Shown: positions 1 through 11,320, numbered from the stretch's first letter. The stretch: 64,000 nucleotides of DNA from Glandiceps talaboti (GCF_964340395.1 NC_135549.1:14284842-14348841), one strand, 5' to 3'. Notes: generated from the sequence alone by a model not told the origin. Numbers and translations are program-made.

Positions 1-3000
1 AATCAATTTCATGGTCCTTGAGAGTTGAAACGAGGCGGTGTTCATTTCGTTGTGAATTCCATGTATTAATCAATGTGATATCGCGATACCGATTATCAGT
101 TGACAAGGAACAAGCAACAAATGCGAACACGAAATGGATACGAAAGACAGTAAGCAATTTGAAATCAACCAACCATTCAGTGGCCCTCAGTAACGTTCGC
201 AGTTCATCAAAAGTTACCAACAAAAATATGTTGATGTTTTTATCTTTCTGAAGGAACGTAGAAATGTCTCCAGTCTGGCGGTGTAAAAATTATTTCTGGT
301 ATTCACAACAACAATGATTTTGCCCACGTAAAATGCCTTTGTAAACATACCATGACCGCCATCTGCAAAGGTATTCAAGGTAGAGTTATGTGTGGTTACT
401 CACCGCCCCCCAAAACTTGCAACACTGAGTCAACCTTCTTGTACCTTGCACTACAATATATCAAGACTTTACATGATAATCTTGCGGAGGTTGGAATTTG
501 TTCATCGACCAGCATACTGATTAACCGACGGATGTCAATCAGTTATTGTACGTAGTCTGGAAGTATTATTGAATAGGTTGTAAGGGTATGAACCTTTTGA
601 ACAAAGAGATTACACATTCTTGGGAACACTAAATACGCCATCCAAAGCTTAAAAGTACATTTGCGTTGAAAGACTTACTGTATGAAAATGAGGTTTTAAT
701 TCCAACCTTAGATGACATTGTTCCTATTTGTTCCCCATGTATTTCAAGTACCTATGTTTACTTTTTACATCGGATAAACTTCCACAGTGACTCATTTCGG
801 GTCAAAACGGCGGTTGATTTTTTGTCCTACAGATATAGCAATTCACAAAACCAAAGTTTTGTGAAAAGTGACAGAAAATAGTATCTCATTCCATCAAATC
901 CGTTCCATAAATATTTAAATTGGAAGAAGCAATGAACTAACGGCCCATGAATGCTTTCTATGGATTCTGATTTGACTTTGAGTAGGGTGTTTCAGTAAGA
1001 AAATAGATTAAATTATTTGTGAAAATTATTACGATCAAAAGTAAACAAAAATTACTATCCGAAGTATCTCATCCGTATGCATCCTTAACCACTATGAGTA
1101 TTTCATATTCAAAAAACTTAATGTGCATTTAGTATGGGAAAAGAAACTCGTAGGTGTTTCTGTGCTTCTTGTCTTGTTTGTAGTCCAGAAACAACAAATT
1201 TTAGGTTTTCCATGCATACTATAAAAGTCAACGTTATATGATAATTTAAAAGGATAAAACAAAATATTCCCCTATCCGCTGTCCGTCTTCAAATTCTCTA
1301 CTGTTCTTTAAGAAAAAAAAGGTCACATTCTCAAAGTTAGAAATATTTCACTTATCCACTCCTGTAAAAGAAAAGATAAATCAATGTAGTGGCACTAACA
1401 TGGATTTCTCATTACTATTATCTACAGCCTATCTCCCCCAATGTTATTACATACTTCAACTCTTAGTCATTTAATTTATAACACCTCGTAACACCTGTGT
1501 CGTGCACCTGTACAGGGGTCAAAAGGACAGTCAATTGACACTTAAAAAAGGACAGCCGAATTCACGAGATGTCTTGATGTTTACGTCTGCGTTGATTGAC
1601 ACATAGAAATGTAAAGATTGCGTGAATTACATGATCGGTACTCGCCAGACAATATTGTTTTTCGTTGTTGATTATAGTTCCACGGAGGGCCAACCCAAGC
1701 ATGACTCTATAGCATATAGTATCATATGAGTTTGCCGGCGGTCATTTTTAGCGCTTCGTTGCATGTATTTAGTTGGGCCGATACTGTTTTACTCTTAATT
1801 TATAACATTACACAGCTGTAGCATTGTGCAGTTCTACATAGACCAGGACAGAATTTGTTTGCCGACAGGCTCGACTAATTACATCTCCTGAAAGAAGAGT
1901 TCGCCGACTAAAAGACACACGCGACACCGACGTGGGAGGTTTTATACCAGCCTACCTCTGCCAAAATATTGGGTTAATATATAAATTCAACCCACGAATG
2001 GATGCTTCGCTACCACAAATGAATACGAATGCGTACTTCCCATGTATTGTTATTTCGATATACAAGAGTACCGACTGGTGTAATTGTCATGATGTAAATG
2101 TTTACCGGTGTGACTAAACTTTCCCAGTGTACAGAAACAAGACCATACTGTTTTAACTTGTAAAATAAACGCACGTATATCCATTATTATGGAGATTATG
2201 CAACACGGATAACCCTAGAGTTTGAATAAATTCACTCACCTGTCAATAGTCAAAGTGTGAGCTTGTGTTTGCAAGAAAGACCAAGAATCCGAAACAAAAC
2301 AAGACAAAAAAAAACGATCGACCATAAACCTATCTGGAGGTAAGTATTAGACTTCAGAGTACGTAGGAATAATACCATATTAGGCTGACCTTAAACCAGG
2401 TTTGAGTTTATTCAGAAACTCTGAGAATTTAATTTGGTTTATTCTGTTTGTCTAAATTTAGTCGCCTGTCCTTCGACACCGAAGTCTTGGCGAAGAATAA
2501 AGCAGTCGCGTCCACACATGAAGAACTTTGACATTGAACTCAACTTTGGATATGTACTTTTACATAAAATTCAAACACTTACGATTAAAATCTAAAACGA
2601 AAAGTTTTTGGTCACACAAGTTTGTCAAAATATAGATGTTTATGCGATATATTGGAATTCAATCAGACGGGCATGGTCAGTGATCCGACATCGTATATCA
2701 GTCAACAGTTTGTCAATTAGATCAGTTTGTGCGTGTTACTTGATAATCTTTCACCTTTATTAGCCATCACGGTCTTCCGAAGTCTGACCCCTTACTGATG
2801 AACAACATGGTGCTGCATTCTAAATATATACTTTAAGTTTGCATATGTCGACTGTCTATTCAGCTGCAAATCCCCGAGGTGGTAACAAACAGCCTCGAAT
2901 CACAATCAAACTAACGATCCGTGGCCTTGGCTAATAACGTTTCTAGATAATCCAGATACAGTTATTACATTGTAGCTTTTATAGACAACGGACTTGTTGA

Positions 3001-4582
3001 AAGATATTAGAACAGTGTTTGTGAAGTATGGTATGTTGAAAATAATGTACATTTTATTTATAAATTGCTTGGGAAAACGGTAAATTAAAAAAAGTATGGA
3101 CTCAATCTACATAGTTCTCACATCACTGGAGCCATAAGGATTACATAGGGGCCATTCTTTCGTTCAGTACCAATTTTTTCTAGTTCTGCCAGACAATTAT
3201 TTAAGCAAAAATTTAACCAAAATCCAAACTAGTCCTTCAAAGTTATAATTCAAAAGTAGTGTTCACAAATCAAAGTTTGTTAATCAAAGGTTACAAATGT
3301 AAAAGTATTATCACGAGAAAGGTATTTTTTGATTCTTGACCTAAGAAATAACAGAAATACATCGCCAACTTTACCACTATTACCAGGACGTTGACTTCCT
3401 CCATAATATTCTTTTTTACCAATGTTCGGAACCTATTACCTATCGGAAAGTACCGCTTACCCGTCAGACATTTACACATTGAAGTACTCCTCAGAGGAAG
3501 GCCTCACGATAAGAGGCTCTTCAAAATGGTCACGAAATCACTCTATTTTAGGGAGGAATTTGCGCAATTACTTCTTGGATGTCATTAACCCTTGTTAAGA
3601 AAAGCCTGGGAGTAAACCTCTGCAAATAACAAAGTCTGGCAACTGTAATAGGGTTTCATTTGTAAAAATTGGCAATCAGGGAACGAGTGATGTGGTGTGC
3701 GCATGGTTAACCCACTCTGAAAGTAGGTCATGTTTTTAGGCGAAAGGGGATAACTCATTTGAACATAAATATAGTGGCTTAATTTCAGACTAATATAGTT
3801 CAGAGCACGGAGTTTCTCATCGAGTTCAATCGGTCACAGTTTTCACCAGACCATCCGACCCCTCTTTTGTCTACAACTTGTCAAGTTTGTCGACAGACGT
3901 TGTCAATTTTGTCTGAGACCAATCCATATGTCTCTCACTTGCAATTGTTGTGTCAGGTTGACAGCATAAAAAGTTCTGTTGTTGGTAATCAAGCATGAAA
4001 CGATTTGTCTCTACACAAAACAGATGTTTCTGTTATCAACCAGAGAGAGAGCGTGGTGACAAAGTAGGGATGTCTGCCAATAACCATTAAAATACCAATG
4101 TATGAGGTGATGACTCCGTCTGTACAATCAAACACATACCGGTGTTTTTAACATGAATCATCGGTGTTATGCATCAACAAAATTGCACGTTATAAATTCA
4201 TGCAACTATTAAAAATAAAAATCGAGTCGATATAGGTGTATTACTCATCATATATATTCTAAAATTGTCATTTTGTTGTTGTTGCTATCTTCAGAAGTAC
4301 ACATTCTTGCATGGAAGTGACATACCATTGGTCTTCTCAATTTACGATGAACTACTATATAGCCGCCGGCTTCATCCGGGCTTCGACCTGGATCAACTTA
4401 TATCTCAGACACGTCACGTCAAATCGTAAGGGGTCAAGCAGTCCATTGACTTATTCAACAGTTTACGTTTGGTACTCGTATCTCACCAAACCATTTTTCT
4501 TTTTGCGAAGAGCGAAATGAAACATACCGTCGACCGGTGCATGACAGGAGACATTTCATGGAGGTTGCATGTCACATACATA
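1..4582. other. No recognised gene (upstream AT-rich sequence)
   Basis: Only short open frames (under 80 codons) with no recognisable protein signature occur on either strand. There is no tRNA, rRNA or clear mobile element. The one item that may belong to a gene is a strong-looking 5' splice site at 2340 (listed separately). The stretch could hold 5' UTR exons or regulatory DNA of the gene that begins in the coding exon at 6192. Confidence 0.5.
2334..2347 (+). other. Candidate 5' splice site (noncoding first exon of the 6240-9368 gene?)
   Basis: The sequence CTGGAG|GTAAGTATT is a near-consensus donor at 2340. It is the best plus-strand donor I noticed upstream of the acceptor at 6191. The sequence before it has an ATG at about 2190 that runs into a stop after a few codons, so an exon ending here would be untranslated. 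Linking it to the downstream gene is inference. Confidence 0.2.
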
Positions 4583-4621
4583 TTTTGTTTGTTTGTTTGT
4601 TTGTTTGTTTGTTTGTTTGTT

Positions 4622-4668
<47 letters not shown>

Positions 4669-4713
4669 GTGTTTGTTTGTTTGTTTGTTTGTTTGTTTGT
4701 TTGTTTGTTTGTT
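4583..4713. repeat. Compound microsatellite (TTTG)n(TCTG)n(TTTG)n
   Basis: Uninterrupted tetranucleotides switch from TTTG to TCTG and back to TTTG. The tract gives spurious open frames of Leu-Phe-Val-Cys on one strand and Lys-Gln-Thr-Asn on the other. It is not coding. Confidence 0.95.
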
Positions 4714-6191
4714 TTTAACAACTGTGATGGGCATTGAGGGTGTATTTTATTTCTATTACTGTATAATCATGGAGAGTTCACGACTTGTCCTGTGACTTGT
4801 GACGTCACAGGTAGCTATTTTTGTCCAAAATATTGATACAGATTCTGTAACATGTGTTTAGGTCATAACACGACAGAAATAATGCTATTTCCACTTGTCA
4901 TTTCTGCTATAATACAACTCGGTCGAATTTCTTCTATTCCCCATCTTCTTACATCTAACAGCAACCTGCCAAGTACATGTAAATTTAAGGGATGCAACCA
5001 GTGTGGGATATAAACATACCCACACGTACACAGTTATAGATATTAGATAGATGTCAGGTATAGTCACGCTATCATTTAACTGTGACGGTTCTCATTAACT
5101 ATGTATGCTAAATGTCAATGGTAAATGGATATTTCCGTTCAGTAAATGATAATGTCACTTTGGGTCAGAAATATATTTTGGGTCAGAATATACATTTAAA
5201 TCGCGTGAGGTTTAATGTGCATATATACAGATGTAAAATATTTCGACACAATTTAGTTCTTATACTAGTAATTGATCAAGCAATCAACAATAAGGAAAAT
5301 GAAATGACAGGAAGAGGAAGAAGGAATACATTCATCTAGATGTGAAGTAATTCTTTGTGATTACATGTAAAACGAAGCTTAGAGGTAGACGGTTTACATT
5401 CTAAGATTCTGAATTTACTTCAACATTGAAAGTACGCACTGTCTTTCATTTACATGTAAATACATGTAAATAATATTAAATGATATAATGTTCACATGGC
5501 GCCTTCACGCGCAGTGCTGAAAGTGCTTAACAAATTCCAAATAATCGTGACACTGGAAGTAATGATTTCTACAAACAGTCACTTAAGTAATAAGTAAGAC
5601 AGATATTGATATGATTTTCAGTATTTCAAGGTGTAACATTCATGTTTTATTGCATTCCAAGGTCTCTGACCAATGTCCAAAATATTACAAAACAACACAC
5701 AAACAAAATATTTTTAAAAAAAACAATACTAGTTTACAGATCAGTGTTTTATAATTATCTAAAGTACATGTATTTCATTACTGGTCTTTAAACTTGAAAG
5801 ATTTGAAAACAAATTTGTAAATTATTGAGGACATCATCAGATGACGAGCGTAATCAACAAACGTTGAAATTAGTGAAGAATTAGCTGATCAAACATTCAT
5901 GTGAGATATGTCTGGCTCTTATTGTAAACAGGACATTAATGCAGAAGTTATATTTGTCTTCAACATTAAAAAAAATAAAAAAATAAATTTGACACTTTAA
6001 TTGGACAAACAAAACTGATTATTAGAATTGTTACTCCTGGCAATATACATGTATCTATAACGGCACATCTACATGTAAATCGCGACAGGTTTAATGTGCA
6101 TATGTAAAGATGTACAGTATAAACACACATTACTGTTATTTCGGTTGTTCTTCAGATCTAATTTTGATCTTTCCTTTCTTTAATCTGATAG
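4714..6191. other. No recognised gene; contains a short dispersed direct repeat
   Basis: No coding signature is visible. A segment of about 48 bp at 5191-5238 (containing GGTTTAATGTGCATAT) recurs in the same orientation at 6070-6117 with a few substitutions. The end of the stretch, from about 6165, is a pyrimidine tract leading to the AG acceptor at 6190-6191. Confidence 0.5.
5191..5238 (+). repeat. Short direct repeat, copy 1 (copy 2 at 6070-6117)
   Basis: Both copies contain ACATxTAAATCGCG followed by GGTTTAATGTGCATAT and an AGATGTA-like end. They lie about 880 bp apart, upstream of the coding exon at 6192. They could be a local duplication or remnants of a dispersed repeat. Confidence 0.5.
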
Positions 6192-6239
6192 GTTGGATTG
6201 AGATCATCGGGTGACTCCCTTTCAAGAAAAGTTGCAACG

Positions 6240-9200
6240 ATGTTCCGAACCTTCAATGAGATGAAAGATTCGGGCGCCCTTAGTGATGTCAGCGATGTTG
6301 AATTTGAATATGAATCTGATGACGACAGTCAGACAACGAATCCAAGCTCAGCTGGATCACTCGAAGATGACGAAGATGATATGATAGGAGATAAAAACCG
6401 TGAGCTAAGGAGGTCAAGCTGTCCAACAAATTCCTTGGATTCTGGATACTATTCACGTTCTTCGGAATTGTCGTACGGACGACCCATGCGACCTGGATCG
6501 TTGATGACATCACCACCAATTAGCGGCGAAGAAGATTTCGAATCCAGTGAAGATGACAACGAAATATCACATCACAGTCGGTGTTCATGTTGCCCGCCCT
6601 CACCGACAGAAAGTATTTCAAGTGCAGAATCATTTTGTTCTTCAAGAAGTTCTTCAACCTCATCACTGTCGGACAGTGATGATGAAATAAATAACCGATA
6701 CGAAGACACCTACGTCACCGAAACCCAGAGTAGCGAGGTCGCAGAGACAGAAAACGACCGAGAGGATGAAACCACAAAGGGGAAGACGAAAAATGTGGTC
6801 AAGGGACCCAAAAATACTGGCAAACCTTGGCGTACACGAAGACTTAGTCCAGTTTATGAGCAACCACCAGATACTTATGAGTCAGAAGAAACTCCTGTGA
6901 TACCAACACTGGTTTTTGAAAGATCCAAGGAAAACAACAAAGATCAGGGGGAGGAAGTTATCAAAACCCCATTAGGCACCATCGATGAAAGTATGGAAGA
7001 AACCTCGCTTGCAATGAGTCCACTCCCAGAACGACGTAGTCCAGAGGGGTCAGCTGACGATGTTGAAACAAGTGACACTGTCGACGAGGAGTCAGTTCAC
7101 ACAGAAATTGAAGTAGACAACGTCTTTAGCGAAGATGAAGTCGAGAGAAAAACTGTTCAACAACTGAAAGAGGCTTTCCAAGCCAAAAACGACAAACCAG
7201 TTGTGGCGAAGCAGAAAGAGTCATCTGTAAAGAGAGCCAAGAAGGAAAAGAAACGTCACACAAAGGAAAAGGACAGTAATAGACAAGAAAGAGAAGATGC
7301 TGCAGACAAGTCAGCTTCTTCAGATACATTGGAAGAAAACTCTGATGGAGAGAAAGTTCTAACAGTCTCGGAAGGCAGAAAACTGTTTGAGACTAAAAAT
7401 AATAAAGCATCGCAAGATTCAACTGCTAGGAAACTCGCTCCAAAGAAACAGATCTGTCCTCATCACCATCGTCATCACAGTCATAAGGAAAAACATGGAA
7501 AGGAACAGGAGAAGAAAGAGGAGAAGCCTACGAATCGCGACGCAAAGAACATTTCAGACACACGAAAGCCAGATTTGCAGCAGAAAAGTGGACAACTCGA
7601 AAGCCGGTATCAGGCAGTCCAAGAACCCGACAAAGAAGAGTTGGCATCGCAAGTTAGAGATCTTAAGAAATGGTGGAAGGAACAGCAAGGTGGTAAGAAT
7701 AATGAGAAACACGAGAAGGGACATAAAATAGAGAAATTGAAAACATCTAAAAGTAAAGGATTCCAGTTTATAAGCGACGAAAGTGAACATGAGTTGGCTA
7801 AATCACGTTTGTTGGACGAACTGACCAGATCTCAAAACTTCTCTCGGAGCGGCGATCTTTTCTCTGAAAATGAAGATCTTGTTGCTGTTCAACCCGTATA
7901 CAGTCGAATACAATACGGAAAGCCAGGATCGAAACCAAAAACAGCAATTGTGATTCCGTCAACTTCTACTCGAAAGGACGATGAAGAAGTTGGTAAAGAA
8001 CCAGAAAACTTCGTCCTAATGAAGCCTGTAGTTAGTAAGAATCGTTATCCACGTGAGGGACAAGAAGAGAAAACACCTGATTCACCAAAGCACGAAAGGT
8101 CTAGGTCATTAGATGCAGGATTCAAGTTAATGGAACCTGTTAGGGGGATCACTAAACCATCCAGACCGACAATAACATCGAAAATAAGACAACGTGTGGG
8201 GCGTGAGCCTTGTCGAGTGGCCAATATTGTGTCACCAGAAGAGCCAGTACACAGCCAGGTATTTCGACGTACAAACAGCAGTCCGGGTGATCCGATGGGA
8301 ATAGTGGACAGAATACTGCACGAACAGGATCGAAGATGGAGTCTGACTCCAGAGGATCTCGCACGTGGACGAAATGTCTCTCCAAAACGACGTCACTGTG
8401 TTGGCAGCGACCCGTATGCAACTATGCCGACAATACCATTAACCAATCCATCCACTAAGCCCGAACAACAACTTTCAGCAGCTAAAATTGTTTTATCGGC
8501 AAAACCTGATAAAGTACGGACATTATTTAAAGAATTGCAACAGATGGCCACACCTCCGGCCAAGACAGAGGAAGAAAGGCGCACTTTGTCAGTAACACCA
8601 CGAAAGGGTACTGATGTTGGAAATTTCGTTTTTGTCAAAGAAAACAGAGTCATACAAATGCCTGATGGAACAACCAAAGATTCAAAGTGTCTTAAAATTG
8701 TAGTTACAAGCAAAAAGAAGCCAACTGACAAAGTAGATACAGGAAAACAGGAAGGGACTGTGACACAGAGTGTCGTGAGAGAAGGGGACGTTTTAGGCCA
8801 GAATACGCAAAAGCGAGTGACATCGACTTTCAGGACTGAAATGAATATTGAAAGTAGCCAAAGAGAAACTCCCGCGACAACCAGAGGTATGCCATTCATA
8901 ACAAGAGAAGTGCCCTTCGTAACCACAGATATACCGATGATAAGCAGACAAATGCCAATGACAACCACTGATGTCCAAACGATAAGCGGAGATTTTCCAA
9001 CTTTCTCCATAGATATACCAATGATGACCAGAGAAATGTCGCCAACCTCTCGCGAGATTCCCATGGTGATGAGACGCGTTCCAGCTACACCAAACGTTGC
9101 TAGGCAACAAAGTATTGAAACACACACAACGTCTTATCAGACACGCATAGGAAGTCCCGATGGAAACATCATTGTCATCCGGCGACAGAAACATTTTGAA

Positions 9201-9368
9201 CCACGGAGGGTGACAGCAAACTTCCAAATCGAGGTTCCCAGTCAACCAGGTCAACGCCCAACAGTTCACCACTTAGAATTCGATCCAAACAGTAATCGGA
9301 CAATCACGCGACAGAGGGACAGTGGTGGGCGTGTGAAAAGTACATACAGATATACATTTGGTTCATAA
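6240..9368 (+). CDS. Unrecognised, probably disordered 1042-residue protein (terminal exon)
   Basis: I do not recognise this protein. The open frame begins at 6192, directly after an in-frame TAG that is part of a good acceptor (pyrimidine tract then TGATAG|G), so it is most likely the last exon of a spliced gene. I chose the ATG at 6240 (A at -3) as start. If upstream exons code, the exon starts at 6192 with Val-Gly-Leu-Arg. The product is rich in Ser, Glu, Lys and Thr, with no signal peptide or membrane segment. In order it shows an acidic Ser-rich N-terminus, two copies of a V-x3-K/R-x2-F-x-A/T-K-N-x-K motif (residues 306-319 and 376-389), a His cluster (406-416), three copies of a PV-containing motif (548-559, 592-603, 629-640) and ten 7-residue repeats (881-950). 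The look is that of a scaffold or cytoskeleton-associated protein, but that is a guess. It is convergent with the minus-strand gene at 15601. No AATAAA lies close downstream. Confidence 0.85.
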   Translation: MFRTFNEMKDSGALSDVSDVEFEYESDDDSQTTNPSSAGSLEDDEDDMIGDKNRELRRSSCPTNSLDSGYYSRSSELSYGRPMRPGSLMTSPPISGEEDFESSEDDNEISHHSRCSCCPPSPTESISSAESFCSSRSSSTSSLSDSDDEINNRYEDTYVTETQSSEVAETENDREDETTKGKTKNVVKGPKNTGKPWRTRRLSPVYEQPPDTYESEETPVIPTLVFERSKENNKDQGEEVIKTPLGTIDESMEETSLAMSPLPERRSPEGSADDVETSDTVDEESVHTEIEVDNVFSEDEVERKTVQQLKEAFQAKNDKPVVAKQKESSVKRAKKEKKRHTKEKDSNRQEREDAADKSASSDTLEENSDGEKVLTVSEGRKLFETKNNKASQDSTARKLAPKKQICPHHHRHHSHKEKHGKEQEKKEEKPTNRDAKNISDTRKPDLQQKSGQLESRYQAVQEPDKEELASQVRDLKKWWKEQQGGKNNEKHEKGHKIEKLKTSKSKGFQFISDESEHELAKSRLLDELTRSQNFSRSGDLFSENEDLVAVQPVYSRIQYGKPGSKPKTAIVIPSTSTRKDDEEVGKEPENFVLMKPVVSKNRYPREGQEEKTPDSPKHERSRSLDAGFKLMEPVRGITKPSRPTITSKIRQRVGREPCRVANIVSPEEPVHSQVFRRTNSSPGDPMGIVDRILHEQDRRWSLTPEDLARGRNVSPKRRHCVGSDPYATMPTIPLTNPSTKPEQQLSAAKIVLSAKPDKVRTLFKELQQMATPPAKTEEERRTLSVTPRKGTDVGNFVFVKENRVIQMPDGTTKDSKCLKIVVTSKKKPTDKVDTGKQEGTVTQSVVREGDVLGQNTQKRVTSTFRTEMNIESSQRETPATTRGMPFITREVPFVTTDIPMISRQMPMTTTDVQTISGDFPTFSIDIPMMTREMSPTSREIPMVMRRVPATPNVARQQSIETHTTSYQTRIGSPDGNIIVIRRQKHFEPRRVTANFQIEVPSQPGQRPTVHHLEFDPNSNRTITRQRDSGGRVKSTYRYTFGS
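8880..9089 (+). repeat. Ten 21-bp repeats encoding a 7-residue module
   Basis: Within the CDS, residues 881-950 read as ten consecutive heptapeptides of the form T/S-x-D/E/x-I/M/V-P-x-x. Examples are TRGMPFI, TREVPFV, TTDIPMI, SIDIPMM and SREIPMV. Spacing is exactly 21 bp without indels, while the sequence is diverged. This suggests selection for the spacing rather than a young microsatellite. Confidence 0.85.
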
Positions 9369-9585
9369 AATATCCGGATAAAATTTTTGCGACGCTACAG
9401 ACCTATAATTGGTGACCGAGAGACCAATGTCGACGGTGCTATATTTACTGTTTCAATAATCTTCCCAAGCACTGCTCATCGTCATTCTCGGAATTCATTG
9501 TTGAAAGTAATTAATGATATTTCTCAGAGCCCATTTCTAAATGTCCTTGTTAGGTCTGTGGTGCGAAGAAAAGCGAATATGAACT

Positions 9586-9598
9586 GCGCCCTCTAGCG
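9586..9598 (-). promoter_or_regulatory. CTCF-like motif
   Basis: The minus strand reads CGCTAGAGGGCGC, which matches the core of the bilaterian CTCF consensus. It lies about 220 bp after the stop of the upstream gene, at the edge of a tandem-repeat block. Binding is not shown. A short GC motif of this type can also belong to a repeat family. Confidence 0.25.
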
Positions 9599-9611
9599 AT
9601 CACTCGTACCT

Positions 9612-10140
9612 CACGGGTCAAGTGCTATCGAGCGAGGAGGGGAGCGAATCCTGTGATTATCACCAATACATCATAATACTTTCAAACTCCGATTAATATA
9701 AGGGTATTTCTCCATATTAATCGTTTCGTCAAAGTCAACACTATATTTAAAACTTCAAACTAGAAACGAATAACGTAATTTTTGTTTCACGGGTCAGGTG
9801 CTATCGAATTTGAAACTCGGGAGGGGAGCAAATTTCGGGATTTCAGTCCTGTATAACTATCTCCAATATCTATCCAAAAGCGGTTAACTAAGGTATTTCT
9901 CCACATTTATGTTTTCGTCTAAGTCAACACTCTATTGAAAATTTCAAACTAGAAACACTATGTTTGTATCACGGATTAGGTGCTATCGAGGGAGGGGAGC
10001 GAATCCTGCGTTTAAATTATCTCCAATATCTATCCAAAAACAGTTAAATTCCGATTGATATAAAGTATTTCTCCACATTTGTGTTTTCGTCAGAGTCAAC
10101 ACCGTATTTAAAATCACAAACTAGAAACAAATGACACCAT
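9612..10140 (+). repeat. Three degenerate copies of a ~180-bp tandem repeat
   Basis: Units begin near 9612, 9788 and 9970 with TCACGG(G/A)T(C/T)A(A/G)GTGCTATCGA. They share a GGAGGGGAGCGAAT block, a TATTTCTCCA-CATT block, a TTTCGTC-AAGTCAACAC block and end with CAAACTAGAAAC. Copies differ by substitutions and small indels, so the array is old. I see no coding capacity. Confidence 0.8.
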
Positions 10141-10378
10141 TTTTTGTTTCAATATATATATAACATACATGTACATGTACATCGTCAGAAGCCGAACGAG
10201 TCAGTATGATAACACACTTACAAGGAAAATCAAAGACACTGTAAAATATTTTCTTAGCAAAAAACGAAAGAAGTTGTTTGTTTTGTCTCGAGTCTCCTAA
10301 GGAGACGATATATCGAAGAAAAAAAAATACAAACAAAAATGTAATTAAGAAGTGTCAGAGCGACTACACTTTTGGTTC

Positions 10379-10431
10379 TGACGTCACAGTTTTCATAAGT
10401 TGTATAAAAGACAGTGCACGTGGTTGCATCA
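10379..10431 (+). promoter_or_regulatory. CRE + TATA-box core-promoter-like region
   Basis: A consensus cAMP response element TGACGTCA (10379-10386) is followed 16 bp later by TATAAAAG (10403-10410). TTGCATCA, the C/EBP-ATF composite element, lies at 10424-10431, about where a start site would fall. The order and spacing are those of a TATA promoter firing to the right. No convincing coding sequence follows: the first ATGs open frames of 56 codons or fewer. It could drive a noncoding RNA or a spliced gene I do not see. Confidence 0.4.
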
Positions 10432-11318
10432 TTTACGTTTCTTTATTGTTTTAGTTCAGTGACAGTGTACTATTTATGTTTCATATTATTTAAAACTTTT
10501 GCGGGATGTACATTCGGCTTCACACATCTCACGCAGTTTATATATTTTGTGCAATATTCCAACGTTGTTATTATCCTGTCGTCGTGTACTTTATTGATAG
10601 AATTAGAGGCGTGCCATCATTCTCGCAAACCAGAGCTGCTATTTCTTCCGCGACATCTTTTGGCGGTGCGTCTTAGACGGTGCCGTAAAAGAGGCTGTGG
10701 TTTACGACGATGCGTGCCATTGGATTGGTCTTGCATAGTTCGACAGTTTCATTCCAAGTATTTAGAGGATATCCAGCCGGGACTACTAGTATCATTGCTG
10801 TTTTTAGGGGAGGGAAAGGCTCTGGTCGAAGTGAAATCTTAAAGATATTTACAAGAAATGATACCCTGAACTGACCTAGCTGTACAATAACGACACATAC
10901 GTATATGTTAATATTAATATTTCAAATATACTACTTTCTAAATCGACCACTCCCTCCCTCCTGTGTGGTAATCACCAGCAGTAGAAAACGATCAGTTATT
11001 GTGACCTGGCTAGTCATATTTTCACTGACCATGGTAGTATTTCTCGCAAAGGCTGTATTACATGAAAGTGTTAGATTTTACAATTCGAATAAAATAGAGC
11101 ATTACAATAATATTGATATTATATTGCTGGTAATATTCTTTTTGTCGCTTTTAAAATACACTGCACACCTTCTAAACGCATGCACCAAACACATATTCAA
11201 CAGTATACGCAATGAGTTGTGTGTCTTGTAACCGACAAATCAGTTACTTATATTAGTATGAATGAAGCAAGTTGTGATATATGCCTGGAAATTTTTGAAC
11301 AGTTAATGGTCGGATTGG

Positions 11319-11320
<2 letters not shown>
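10432..11320 (+). other. No secure gene; two hydrophobic open frames
   Basis: A 108-codon ATG frame (10905-11228) has two hydrophobic stretches, and a 142-codon frame (10414-10839) has no internal ATG. Neither carries a motif I can assign. The 108-residue frame superficially resembles the last two helices of a seven-helix receptor but lacks the NPxxY signature. These are recorded so that a transcript search can test them. Confidence 0.2.

Noticed and set aside
8393-9127. 244-codon minus-strand frame opposite the 1042-residue protein
   Set aside because: It lies entirely antisense to a better-supported coding exon and is kept open by the 21-bp periodic repeat. No motif was seen.
10414-10842. 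142-codon frame with a basic Arg/Cys-rich centre, considered as a retrotransposon or histone-like fragment
   Set aside because: No ATG in frame, and no match to a remembered domain beyond general basic composition.
10905-11231. 108-codon hydrophobic frame, considered as the end of a seven-helix receptor
   Set aside because: It lacks the NPxxY-type motif and any supporting upstream helices in frame. AT-rich DNA readily gives hydrophobic frames.
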